Assembly (NCBI GenBank): GCA_012976225.1
Contig: JAAVVG010000031.1
Span: forward strand, 62,001-126,000
From: Golubevia sp. BC0850
Lineage: Eukaryota > Basidiomycota > Exobasidiomycetes > Golubeviales > Golubeviaceae
Direction: 5' to 3'
Length of the DNA: 64,000 bases
Shown piece by piece: positions 10,943-22,060 of the stretch. The position numbers and the translations under genes are program-made. Within the stretch, counting starts at the first letter, position 1. Each line of letters starts with the position of its first letter. Under the pieces are notes generated by a model, which did no database searches, was not told where the DNA came from, and was given only the letters and a program-made list of their open reading frames with translations.

Positions 10943-12836
10943 TCAAGCATAAGGATTATGCATCGGAGGTTGACCATGATTCGCATCACCATAATGAGAT
11001 TGTTCTTGATGTTGTTGTGTAGATTCATAACCATTTCCGTATTCACTTTGACCTTCATAAGCACCTTGTTGACCTTGACCTTCATAACCTTGTTGACCTT
11101 CATACCCGGTACCATTCTCATAACCATAATAATGATTTCCAGCATTTGAACCAGGAGGAGGAGGAACATAACCACCATCTTCGTAATAACCTGGACCAGA
11201 TTGACCATAGCCATCTTGAAGAGGATATCCAGCATTTCCAGCGCCAGTAGAAAGAGCGATTTGACTTCCACCAAAGGTCATCGAATCTCTTGGTCCATAG
11301 GCTTCAGCGCCATTCTCTCCAGATCCATTCTCTCCATGTTGATTTGAGGCATAGACTCCTCCAACAACTCCAGCTCCAGCTGCTCCTGCAGCTAAGATTG
11401 AACCATCGTGGTATTGAGACGTCATTTGATCTCCATCTTGAGAACCGTGACCTCCATCTGAGAATTCGTCTCCCATTGCGAATCCAGCTCCTCCAGTTCT
11501 ACGGGCTGGTAGAGGTTGCATCGCTGCAGTATCTCCATCTGTCTTGAGTTCCGGCCATTTGATATCGGCTGAGGGAGAGGAGGGGATGGGAGATAGAGAA
11601 CGAAGAGATGGCAGAGGGTCAGTAAGGAGTAAAGTCGGAAATGTTGATTTGAAGCTCAAGTCACATTGATGAAGAAAGAAATGGAGAGACAGGAGACGTT
11701 GGAGAGGTGGGAGGATCGAGGCCCCTGATGGACCCGCTCCTCAGTCCTCACCCCTCCGCTCAACGCATATAGCCATTTCGAGGCGTTCCAATCGACACAT
11801 CTTTCTCAACTGAATCATCCCCAATTACCGCGCGCCCATTTGAACCTTGCCCCTTTCTGTACTCACTATCATCATCCTCATACCCAGTGAATCTCTTTCC
11901 ACCAAACTTCATGTAAAGGAAGATGGCAGCTCCCAAAACAGCCACGCCACCCACCACACTGACTCCGATGATCAAAGAAGTATGACTTCCACTATCAGAA
12001 TCACTATCATCACTTTCAGAAGAGTCTGAAGTAGCAGAAGGAACTGGAGCTACGGTGCTGGTGACATTGACGGTAGTGTTAAGACTTGCAGATAGAGCTG
12101 AAGCTTCCGCACTTGCTCTTGAAGCAGCTGAGACTGAAGATAGAGATGCTAATCTTGAAGCTGAAGAAGCAGAAGCCGCGTTGACTGAGGATCTTGAGGC
12201 TGCAGCTGCTGAATCGGAGGCTGCAGCTGCTGAGGCGTCTGCTCTTGAAGCTGAAGCTGCAGAGGCTGAAGCCACGGAGGCTGCAGATGCAGAGGCTTCT
12301 GAAGCGATTGAAGCTGATGATCTTGATGCTGCTGCTGCTGAAGATGAAGAAGCTGCTGCACCACCATTGAATAGACTTGAAAAGAAAGTATCGCCTCCAG
12401 TAGTTGTGGCTGCTGCACTGGTGGTTGCAGCATTACCTCCTCCAGCTCCTCCTGAACCAGAACCGGAATCGGAATCTGATTCATCGAAACCCAAGATTCC
12501 ATCATTTTGCCTTCTCTGGAAGTCCTCTACTGAGCCAGTCTGCCTCGGTTGAGCGGGTTGGTTCAACTGCCTCTGAGCAGGAGCAGGTTGTGGTTTAGGG
12601 GGAGAACGAATCTTCTTCTGAAAGGATGGTGAACGGATTTTTTGATGCTGCTGGTGGCGATTTTGTGATCGTTGATTCAATTTGTCAGGGTAATTGTGGG
12701 AAAGTTGAGGAACTCGTTTTAGGAGTAGGTGGTCTTGCTCATGCTGATTCTGTTGGATTGGTTGAGTGGCTTGAGCTAATTGAGATGTTAGTAATAGCGT
12801 CGTGGCTAGGAATGGAATTAGAGTTGATGATTTCAT
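10943..12836 (-). CDS. Mucin-like single-pass membrane protein
   Basis: I read two exons on the minus strand: 12836-11765 and 11568-10943, giving 565 residues. An N-terminal signal peptide (LIPFLATTLLLTSQLAQA) is followed by a Gln/Pro/Arg-rich stretch and then about 150 residues made mostly of Ser and Ala, which should be O-mannosylated. A single transmembrane helix (SLIIGVSVVGGVAVLGAAIF) leads to a cytoplasmic tail. The second exon continues that tail as a Gly/Tyr/Gln-rich region ending in HNPYA. The architecture matches Wsc/Mid2-type cell-wall stress sensors, but no WSC cysteine domain is present, so the role is inferred from layout only. The intron has a good branch site (TACTGAC) and a CTCAG acceptor. 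Without splicing the first ORF stops just after the GT donor. Confidence 0.65.
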
Positions 12837-14263
12837 TATTTGAATCTGGAGGTTGCTGAGATGGTAGGGAGGGTGAAAGAAATGTAGTAGGGGGTACTCG
12901 CTGGGCGTTTGAAAAGATGGAACAAAGGATGCTTGAATTGAGCGCCTGGCTCAAACTTGAAAGGTTGCTAAGACTTGAAAAGGTTGATTTGGATTTGAAG
13001 ATTGGATCGTTCAATTGTTCAAAAGGAGAAAGAGAAGTTTAAGAATTTCTAGAAAGTAGGGTTTGGTTTGGGAGGAGATTGCAATTCGATGAGCGTCGGA
13101 TGAGGTAACGGTCGCCGACCTCTGCTATTCTCAGCGATCTGACACTTCTCTGAGTACTTCTTCTATTCGCTTTGATTTCCATCAGATCTCGTCATAGATC
13201 CCCTAAGTGGATCTTCATCAGAGCGTCCACCCTGTCCCTATTCGCCCCTGGCCTATGTCTTCCCTCTGTAATTCCCTCTTCCGCTTGTCCTCCCAACTTC
13301 TTCCTCCTACTACGTACTTCACCTTTCACGCCTCGTCAGTGCTGTCATCAAATGCCACGTTGGGAGTATCAGGTGCCATCAGCGTCAGAATCGAGGTCGA
13401 ACAGTTAGGAGCCCCCTTAGAAGCTGTTAGCTTCTTGGCTTGCCAGTCCCTCCGACTTTTGTTTCCACCTACATCCATTGCATCTTCTTCTAATTCTATC
13501 TTCAACAGTGCAGTTTCAGATTTCTTAGAAATTGTTCTGCTCCTTCGATTATCTTCACGACTTCGTGACTTCGTTCCACTGCAACTCGAGGCTGCAGTTT
13601 TCGATGGGCAAGTAACTTTTTCGTGGGAAGATATGTAGCGCCTGCCAAATCGAATTCTACTTCTCTCTGCGTGAAATGCTGATTACCAAAATGAAGAATG
13701 GTTCAGGCCACGCTGAGGAAACATCAAAGGAGGGAGGTAATTCAACCTAGTCAGGGGGGTAACTCTATCGGATGAGAGAGCACCTTCGCTACTCAAATGT
13801 TCACAATCTTCGATCTGAAATAAGAATCATAAGTGATTAAAGCATTCTCAAAGTATTCCGATTCAGAATACCGACTCTTTCTTTATGAACATTGAAACTT
13901 GGCCTACCCGCCTACTCCCCACCCACGTCTCGAATCCCTCAAATCCTCGAGCATAATCAGGTGTTGATCCAAGACCTCTAGATTCAAAAGGAACCTCCAT
14001 CTTTTTCCAATTCACTCGGTCGACAGACGCCTTTGAAACTAACCCGCAACTCAGAGCTCAGGCGCTCAGAGATCAGAAACAGAAACGTAAAGGGGAAGAG
14101 AATGAAGTGGATGAGCTGCTCTCCAGTCAAGCTGCTCTCTAGAGGCTTCAAAGAAAGTGCAAAGAGACGAGCTTCAAGAAGGTGGACAAACAGAGGCTGA
14201 TGGAAGGCAGGGCGACGATCGCGCAATGAGTCAAGTCCGGAACGGAAATCTCAGGGAAGCTGA
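12837..14263. other. Intergenic, weak ORFs only
   Basis: The proximal part is the promoter of the mucin-like gene. A plus-strand ORF of 143 codons (13207-13638) starts with Met and has mixed composition, but it shows no recognisable motif and the opposite strand is open too, so I do not call it. The 13640-14263 part runs up to the inner end of the right inverted-repeat arm and holds nothing I can name. Confidence 0.4.
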
Positions 14264-14468
14264 AGAAAGATGGAATCGTGACGGTTGACGAATTGATTTG
14301 ATGAGACGTAAGATACAAAAATGCGTTTGATTGGGGAGGAAAATCGTAGGATAGAGAGCCATTTCTTTCTTCGTTGCCCCATTACTCCCCCCCCCACCCC
14401 CTTTTCCTTGCCCCTTGTCCTCTACCTGACAGATCCGCCGTCAGTGCCCCTCCTCCTCTCCAAACCAT

Positions 14469-16461
14469 CTATCCCAGCATCTCCAAGATTCCAGACTTCA
14501 TTTCCTTCTTCAAAACTTTCTTCACTCTCTTGTAGTGTTTCTTCATCTCTTTCTTGACTTTCTTCGTCTCTCCTCCCTCCAGTCCTGAAACCGAGAGTTT
14601 GCGTTTGAGGGATCTCTTGAGGTCTGATAGTAGAGCTTTGTTTGAAAGTTCGGCCACATCGATGGGGTTCGGAGATGATGGAGAAGGAGTATTCTCTTGC
14701 TGTTGAACAGGCTCGTCCTAGGGTGGCTGAAGAAGTTGAGAAGTTAGGGAGGTGGCTGGAGCTTCAGATTTGAGAAGTTCTTGAAGAATCGGAACCGCAT
14801 TTGGCACGACCGTCGTCTGTGACCATACTGAACCAGAGACAGCAATTTTACTGGCCCTAGAAGCCTCACGATCCTTCAAAGACTGTCTGAGGCTTGGGGG
14901 ACTCAGGGAGGATAACCAGTGTAAGTAGGATTGGAGGTGCTGAGAGCAGTCAAACTCGCCATCTGAAGAAGAGGACCAGTCGTCCAAGCATGATTGAGAG
15001 CGATTGGATTCGTGTCCGACCTCAACTTTTGGTTTTTCCAAAGGTTGTTTCCCCATAGTTCAGAGACCCTTCTGATTACCGAACGTTTCTTTTCTCCTCC
15101 AAGAGCTGAAAGATTGGCAGAAGGATTTTCATCTTTTAAATCAGATGAATCCGTGAAGAGAAGTTCTGAGTCATCTGTAAGTGTGAAGCAGAAGAGACAG
15201 GAGATGAAGGTCAGCAGTCGACCAAAACAGAAAGCGAACAATACTCCGACGAACTCACCTTCTTTTTCGACTGCCCAAGAGTGCATCAGTCTGACTGCAT
15301 TCATGGAATCTATCAGTATCGATTTCTTTTTGAATGTCTTGTTGGCTTCTCGACGTTGCTCTACGCAAACATTCAAAGATCGAACGAGAATCGAAGAAAG
15401 GTTCCGACGTTCTTTCTCTCACCTCTTGGAGTCATCCTCAAAGCAAGCTTGATGGAAGCGTTTACTTTTCTCCAAATGCTTCTTTGAGGATTCTTTGAGA
15501 ATGCTACGTCTAGGTCTGACTGAGAAAGGAACTTGTCTCCACCAAGCATCTTGATCGCTTTGGACTGTTCGGTGACCTTCTTGCTTCTTAAGTTTACCGG
15601 TGGGTTGACGTGTAGATTGGCGGCTAGGTTGGGGAGCAGATTTTCGAGTAGATCTTTGAGTAGATTGTCGAGTAGATCTTTGGGTAGATTGCCGAGTAGA
15701 TTGACGAGGAAGTTGACGAGCAGGTCGACAAGTAGGTTCTATGGCTTTGGCTGGCTTGGGCGCAGCTGCTTGACGAGTGAGAGGACGGATCTTCTCAGCC
15801 ACGCTAGCCTCGGCTTCAGAAGATGAGATGTGTTCTCATTCTCAGAAGGCAAGAGGAGAGGAGAAGGAAAGATTGGAGGGGAAGGGTGTACATAAGATGA
15901 GCTGTGATCTCCCTGACAACGCCTCTAAGAAGCATCTATCTTGCCAAAAGGGATGGAGTTCAGCAGATATTCAGATCGAAATATGCAAATGATATCACTA
16001 GAGCAATGACTTGCTAAGCATCTCCTCGATCTCCATCTCCTATCAGCGCCTCCCCTCCCTTGTGCCGGCCTCCCTTTCTCAGCAACTCACTTCGACCTCC
16101 TCTTCCTCTTCTTCTTCCTCTTCAACTACCACTCCATTGGCCTTTCTAACAAAGATTCTAGCTCCCTCCTTCAAATCAGATTTTCTGATCTTCCTGGTCA
16201 GATCCAAACAAAGCTTGACTCTCTGCTCCCTTTCCATGAGCCCTCCTTGCTAAGACAAAGACACAGCTCGTATTGAGCGAGCTGTTCGTCTGTGATTGAT
16301 CTTCCACTCTTCTTGAAGTATCTCTCCAGGATATCTCTCACTCTCTGACCAGATTTGAAATCTCTGAGATGACTTGGCTTAGATTGAGGTAGGCAGTCGT
16401 GGGCTTGGAAGTGATTGCAGATTCTGAAGTTCAGGCGTGGAGATGCTTCATCTTTCGTCAT
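14469..16461 (-). pseudogene. Decayed Lys-rich gene of unknown family, right copy
   Basis: This is the exact reverse-complement copy of the gene at 2224-4216, including the same apparent lost base, the same frame change and the same in-frame TAG (here at 14718-14720). Shared defects mean the gene was already broken before the arms were copied or homogenised, or the arms keep each other identical by conversion. The family is not recognised. The RQST-type repeat lies at about 15640-15750 and the basic tail at 14469-14660. Confidence 0.5.
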
Positions 16462-16562
16462 TGTCGAAGATGAGTGAATGTTCTGAAGAAGATAGAAGGT
16501 AGAAGATTGATTGACTGGAGGCGGTTGCTTTAAGATTAGAGGGTTTCGGATTAAAAGCTCTG

Positions 16563-16794
16563 GTTGTCAAGGGGTAAGAAAGGCAAGAAAGAGAGATGGA
16601 GCTCACCAACGCCACCCAATTTCAAGTCGTAAGGAGGCCAATCTTCAAAGTTTCACAATCGATCTCGCATTTTNNNNNNNNNNGTTGTCAAGGGGTAAGA
16701 AAGGCAAGAAAGAGAGATGGAGCTCACCAACGCCACCCAATTTCAAGTCGTAAGGAGGCCAATCTTCAAAGTTTCACAATCGATCTCGCATTTT
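16563..16794. other. Assembly gap with unmerged contig overlap
   Basis: Ten N at 16674-16683 separate two copies of the same 111-bp sequence (16563-16673 and 16684-16794). This is the pattern left when a scaffolder joins two contigs whose ends overlap but are not merged. The real sequence most likely has one copy. ORFs running across the N are artefacts. Confidence 0.9.
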
Positions 16795-16949
16795 TGAAAA
16801 CAAAATCCAAAGAAAAGACACTTTAAATGGGTTGACACGTACGGAATCTCAATTTATGAACATCCCTTTCACCCCCTACTCCCGCCACCTCTGCACCTGC
16901 CTTTCGAACTTCTTCTACCTTGGAGAATATTTCGCAACTACAGGGTCCC

Positions 16950-18639
16950 TTAAAGACGAGACATAAATTGGATCGTTTGGCCTCCATCGATTGGAATCGC
17001 AGCTCCAGTGATGTGAGAAGCAGCTCTTGAAGACAAGAAGACAGCTAAACCTCCAATGTCTTCAGGTTGACCGATACGACCTGGTTTTCATCAAAGAGAT
17101 TAAAAGTGAAGAAGCGTTAGATGGAGCCCAAAATCACAGTTACATGTGATGAACAGCACATTAGAAGAGAAGAGAGAACGATCTTCTGTCGAACTTTCTC
17201 TCGACAGAAAGCAAGAGAGCGATACTGAAACGAAACCTCACTCACCAGTAGGTTGACCTTCATGAATGAGCTCCGAATTGTTCTTCAAGCCATGAGCAGT
17301 CATTCCAGAAGGGAAAGTTCCTGGACATATGGCATTGACCAGAATGAACTTGTCTGCTAATTGATTAGCTAGAGTTCTGGCCAAATGGATTGAAGCAGCT
17401 TTGGATGGTTGATCTGAATGTTGAGTTGAGAGCGACGTTTCGCGATTAGAGTTTAGAGAAGCGGCGGGGGAGGGGAAAGGAGTGAGAGGATTTGAGAGTC
17501 AGATCCTGGGCTTGGGTCCTCCCAGAATGTAGAAGACAATGGATGATCTGACACCTTCCAACATCATTTAGAGCTCGGGGAGACGTTCTCCGAGAAGAGA
17601 GAATCTAAACATGAGAAGCTACTTACAACTGAAAGTCCCAGTACCGGGAAGGCCCAATGCCCCTCCAGCGATCGGCATGAACCCAGCTATGGAAGAGACC
17701 ATGATCACCGATGCTTGATCTGGGAAATGAAGAAAGAAGGATAGATGGAGGGATCAATCGATCAGCGAAGAAGTAGGCGGGTGCAGATCCGGAGAGAGCG
17801 GAAATGAGAAGGAAGCAGTTGGACTTACTGGTGTTTGACTTTCCAACTTCTAATAGAGGAAGAAGGCTAAAATAAGTAGAGGCGCAGGGCGGAAGAGGAT
17901 CAGAACGGAGTTAACGGAGAGAATAGGTACAGCTCTGCAAAGAGAGAAGGGAGAGCACACCCACTTCCAGTCCAATTTGCGGTTAAATCATACCTGAAAC
18001 ATCTATCCAATGCCTCTGATATCTTACTCACGCTACAGTCAAATAGAATTGACTCTTGACATTCAAGTGGAAAGTCTTGTCCCAACCTTTCTCTTCTGGG
18101 AAGTTATCCAAAGGAGCACCCCAAGCAACACCCGAGTTGTTGATCAAGATGTCTAGATTAGTCTCTTTCTCCTTGATCTTAGCAGCCAGATCATCACAAC
18201 CAGCTTTGGTTGAAAGCTCAGCTGTGAGTGGAATACAAGCTGGACCGGAGATACCTGAGTTAGGTGGGGAGAGAGCTGAGAGCTCATTTGCTGTTTTTTG
18301 AAGGGCCGGAAGTTTACGAGAAGCAATGTAAACCTTAGCTCCGTTACGAACCAGAGCGGCAGCCATCACTGCGAGAGAGAAAAGGTGGAGAGGACAGGGT
18401 TAGAGAGATAGAGGTCGAAATGGGTTGAGAAAGAGATGCTCACTCTTTCCTAATCCGACTCCTCCTCCAGTGACAAGCGCGATCTATTAGAAATAATTCA
18501 AAGAGAGAGGAGAAGTTGTTGAGCGGAAGAGGAAAATGGTTGAGAGACAGAGTGGGGTAATATTTACCTTTCCCTTGACTCCGAATAGAGATTCCAATCC
18601 CATCTCCGGCAGAGACGCTTCTGTAGTGTTCTTGCTCAT
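16950..18639 (-). CDS. Short-chain dehydrogenase/reductase, copy 2
   Basis: This is a minus-strand paralogue of the SDR at 75-1856 with the same exon layout (first exon 18639-18568, last exon ending with a stop at 16950-16952). It starts [17 protein letters not shown] and carries the same NADP-site (TGGGVGLGK), NNSG, YQPSK and SHITG motifs, so it should be an active NAD(P)-dependent oxidoreductase. Many differences from copy 1 are conservative (about 86% identity over the 113-residue exon, including V/A, I/L and S/T changes). The two genes are the outer parts of an inverted duplication. Their divergence contrasts with the identical sequence just downstream of both. A 5' neighbour on the same strand is the Zn2Cys6 regulator. 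Confidence 0.85.
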
Positions 18640-19267
18640 GATTGCTAAGGTAGTAAGTCGACGTGGTTAGGCTGTTGAAAGTGAAGAAAAGGTGCGCTTC
18701 CTTATAAAGGATGTCGGAGAAGATTGCTCCGTTGTCGGAAGGTCGAAGCAGTCGACGCTTCTTGCCCTCCCGCTTTGGGAAAGATGAACTGTCTATAGCC
18801 GATGACTATGATGAGATTCCAGAAAATCCGTAAAGCGTTGAAGATTCACTGGCAGAACTGTCAAGAACAATTGGAGTCCTTTCGAAAGTGAAGCCGAAAT
18901 AGTTGTTGAGATTGCAATTTCGTTCGATGAGAGTTGAATCTTGTCCAGCTGGAGAAGAGAGCTATTCATTTGAGAACGAGACTTCATGAACTGTGATTTG
19001 ATAGAGGACAGTTGAGGGAGAGAGAAAGATGGAGCGATTCGACTGTGCTTTCCGGCAATGCTTTCTCCCACACGCCCTCACCTTTTTCGTCTCCCATTTG
19101 TTGGAGAGTTTCTCAACTAACTCGTACAAAAGAGAATCGACCTAATCATTGAGTGCCTGAAAACAGAATTGAAATATCTATGAAAATGATAGCAAAGCAG
19201 AAACATATAACCAGATCGAAGAAAACGAGGATCCAAATCCCAAGATGAAACAGAAACTTGAAGTCGA
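18640..19267. other. Promoter of SDR copy 2 and 3' flank of regulator gene
   Basis: This gap lies between the SDR start (18639) and the stop codon of the regulator (19268), both on the minus strand. It should hold the SDR promoter and the regulator's 3' UTR. A short minus-strand ORF (18793-19071) has no motif. Confidence 0.5.
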
Positions 19268-21529
19268 TTAACCTTTGCCAGGATCGAACATTCCATCCAA
19301 CAGAGATCCCAAAGCTGATTCGCTAGTAGAGCTTTCGAAATTCTCAAAGATGTCCGACCAAAGATTAGTACCGGAAATAGGATGAGTATTTGAAAGAAGA
19401 TTGAAATCGTCCAAAGAAGCGATGTCCTGAATAGAAGAAGCATTTGGCATCGTCGAATTATTAGCAGACATATAAGAGATCGAGCTCATATTAGAGCTTG
19501 AAGAAAGGTTGGAACCAGAAGCTTGAGCTTGTTGGTCAAAAGACAATGAAGGACTTGGAATTCCAGCAGATTGTCTCGTGAGGCGATTCAAATTCTTCAA
19601 AAGGTCATGACTTCCATCTACGAACTTTTTGACCAAATGTTGGACATAAGTAAATTCCGAAAATTTTCTAGCTTCAGATAAAACTTGATTAATCCTATCT
19701 AGAGTTTGAGGTAAAGAACTTCCACCGAAATTGTGAGTACCACTTTCCTGAACTTTAGCTACGAAGACGATAGTTGAAATAACCATACTATAAGCATAAG
19801 CAGGACCATATCTCAAGAGATCCCAAGTTCCAAAGGTGGCTAAATCTTGAGGAGTAGAAGGTGAAGATCTTAAAGAGTCTAGAATGATCTCTGCAGTTTG
19901 CATAGCTCTTTCTGCCATTGCTCTCTTTGACGAAAGCAATCTTGATTCCATTTGCCTGCCCAATCTTTTCTCTTGAAGAAAATCAGGTTGGGTTCCTGGG
20001 ACTGCTCTGAATGCTGCTGATTCTAGAAAGAGAAATGCAAATCGGAAATGAAGTCTGAGTTCTGCTAGATGTTTCTCTGCTTCTCCAGGTGAATCTGTAA
20101 AGCACCAAGAGATCTGAAGGGAGGATTCCTTCAACCATTCCTTCAGAGCCGTTGAGAACCTTTCTTCTAGAGCTAGGGAAGCTTCATCTAGAGGTAGAGT
20201 TGCGTCGGATCCCATTAAATCGACCACATCGTGAAGGATTTCCCAAAGCTTGACCTGAGAAATGAGACGTTGGTCGTCTAATCTGACTCCGTGGGCGTTG
20301 CATGTTGATAGTAGCCACTGACTTGATTTCCTGATGACTGCATGTTGTCTTGTCATCGGCGGTCTTCCATGAGGTGTAATCGAAGCTTGATGATCGACGA
20401 GGTAAACCAGATAGTAGAGTCGAGCTTCTTCGTATGCTTGAAAGGATAGTGGAGTCCTCTTGTAGGAGAGATGAAGTCCTTGTTCCGTCGCAACTCTCAC
20501 TGCAGTTCCAGATAAGATCCAAGAAACCTCTGGTAACCAAAACGCACCAATCGTTAGTGCTCTTAAATCGTCGAGTGTCTGCTGTTGAGAGAAAGCTTGC
20601 ATTGCTGCTAACCTGATGAATTCCTTGTACACCAGAGTATACCGATGAGGTTGATTCGGTAACTGAGGAACATGAAGAGCTGCGACTGAGAGAACTGATA
20701 AAAGCAACAGAGATGAGCTGTTCCTTAATTCCTCGATCCATTCCTTGACAATCTCCTCTTGAAGCTGTACCCCTGGTCTTCGATTTGGATTGAGATTGTG
20801 AGACATTCTGACTATATGAAAGAGTTGATGATCCATTTGAGAAAGATAGAGAGATAAAAGACTTGCAGCTTCTTCTACTGACAGCAACCTCCTTGAGATG
20901 ATGTCCGTTTCTCTCTGCTTGGAAGCTCTAACCGGAAGAACTGACTGAGAGATCTCTTCACTGCTTGATGGTATAGTACTAGAAGAATGAGTTCCGGTTT
21001 CTATACTAGCTCTAGAAGATGGAGAATTCGATCCGATTCTTCGACGTTTGCTAGATGATGGAGATGCGGATCTGTCTGACCTTGAATGCCTAACCAGACT
21101 ATCCACTGTCTTTTGTAGAGAAGCGATTTGATCTTGCTGACCATGTAGAAGAGCTTCCAATTCGTGTTTCCATGCTAGATCCTTCTCTAGAATCCCTTGA
21201 ATGTTCTTCGAGAGGTGGCATTGCAAGTTCCTAGTCTCACATCTTGAGCACTTCTCTGCACCAGGTAAAAAGACGCACTTGATCTAGAGTTGTACAGATG
21301 GAAAGAAGGATAGGAGATGAAGGGAAAGAAGACTTGTCAGAACAAGATCGCAGTGTCGTCGCATGAGCAAAGGTAGGGCAGGAATGAGTTAGAGACTCAC
21401 CTTCATCTTTCGACATGCCTCGCAACTCTTGATCTTACGACTCAAAGATCGGACTTCCTCCGAACCATGAGTATTGGAGGGCGGTTGAGGAGGTTGTGAT
21501 GGCCCAGCTTGTGCTTGATTCTGCGACAT
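19268..21529 (-). CDS. Zn2Cys6 fungal transcription factor
   Basis: I read two exons: 21529-21401 and 21283-19268, giving 714 residues. The zinc cluster is split by the intron. The first exon ends KSCEACRKMK and the second starts IKCVFLPGAEKCSRCE, followed by LQC, giving the six cysteines of a Zn2Cys6 binuclear DNA-binding domain near residues 35-65. A short linker and a coiled coil (LEALLHGQQDQIASLQKTVD) follow, then a basic Ser-rich patch (SSSKRRR). The long middle-homology region of fungal regulators comes next (FHIVRMSHNLN ... WILSGTAVRVATEQGLHLS ... EARLYYLVYLVDHQAS). The C-terminus is Ser/Asn-rich. It is transcribed away from the PhyH dioxygenase at 22061 over a 531-bp shared intergenic region and lies upstream of SDR copy 2. 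It may control these oxidoreductases, which is inference from position. Confidence 0.88.
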
Positions 21530-22060
21530 GCTGAACTCAAGAATGGATTCAGTATCCTCTGTCTCCAGGGACCAGGGCAGCCCTTGATAGTATCGATGGA
21601 GAGGTTCTCGGACCTGTTGGATTGTGCTATCATTGCAAAGAAGGCGGGAAGAGCGAAGGATGAGGTTGGATGCTTGTCAGCGAAAGAGAAGTGAAAAAAG
21701 ATGGAAGGAGGCTCAGGCAGGTTAAGGATGATTGCTTCTCACCTAGATATCGGTGATCTAGAAAGTGTGGATAGAAGAACGAGATAGAATAGAGTGAATT
21801 TGATATAGCTGTTGGGTGGTTGGACAGGAAGGAAATTGCAAGCAAACTCGCTCTTCCTTACGCTCGGCTTTCCATCCGTCCTCGTGTGCTCCTTCCTTCC
21901 AAACCTTTCCCACTCAACCAACCTCGGACTTCTCTCCAGATGAAACTGCTTTCCTACACCCTTTATCGACAATCGGGTGGGACTACAAAAGTAGAGCTCT
22001 TCAATCTTGGAACGGTTTGACTCTCTCCCAACTTCTCCTTTCTCTTCAACTCTTTCAAAG
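21530..22060. promoter_or_regulatory. Shared divergent promoter, regulator / PhyH dioxygenase
   Basis: These 531 bp separate the divergent starts of the Zn2Cys6 gene (21529, -) and the dioxygenase gene (22061, +). CT-rich tracts precede the ATG at 22061. I did not find a clear pair of CGG half-sites. Confidence 0.5.

Larger units (their letters stand above)
14264..16960. repeat. Right arm of large inverted repeat
   Basis: This is the reverse complement of 1840-4421. It includes a 10-N gap at 16674-16683 and an unmerged duplicate of 111 bp on both sides of that gap, which shifts the outer coordinates. Inner junction: 14264. I saw no mismatch to the left arm from 14264 to 16673. Beyond the gap a few single-base differences appear, and divergence rises into the coding part of the second SDR gene. 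Confidence 0.92.

Noticed and set aside
12055-12552. 165-codon Ala/Glu-rich ORF on the plus strand
   Set aside because: It is the shadow of the Ser/Ala-rich ectodomain of the mucin-like gene on the other strand.
16511-16826. ORFs crossing the N gap
   Set aside because: They span undefined bases and the unmerged contig overlap.
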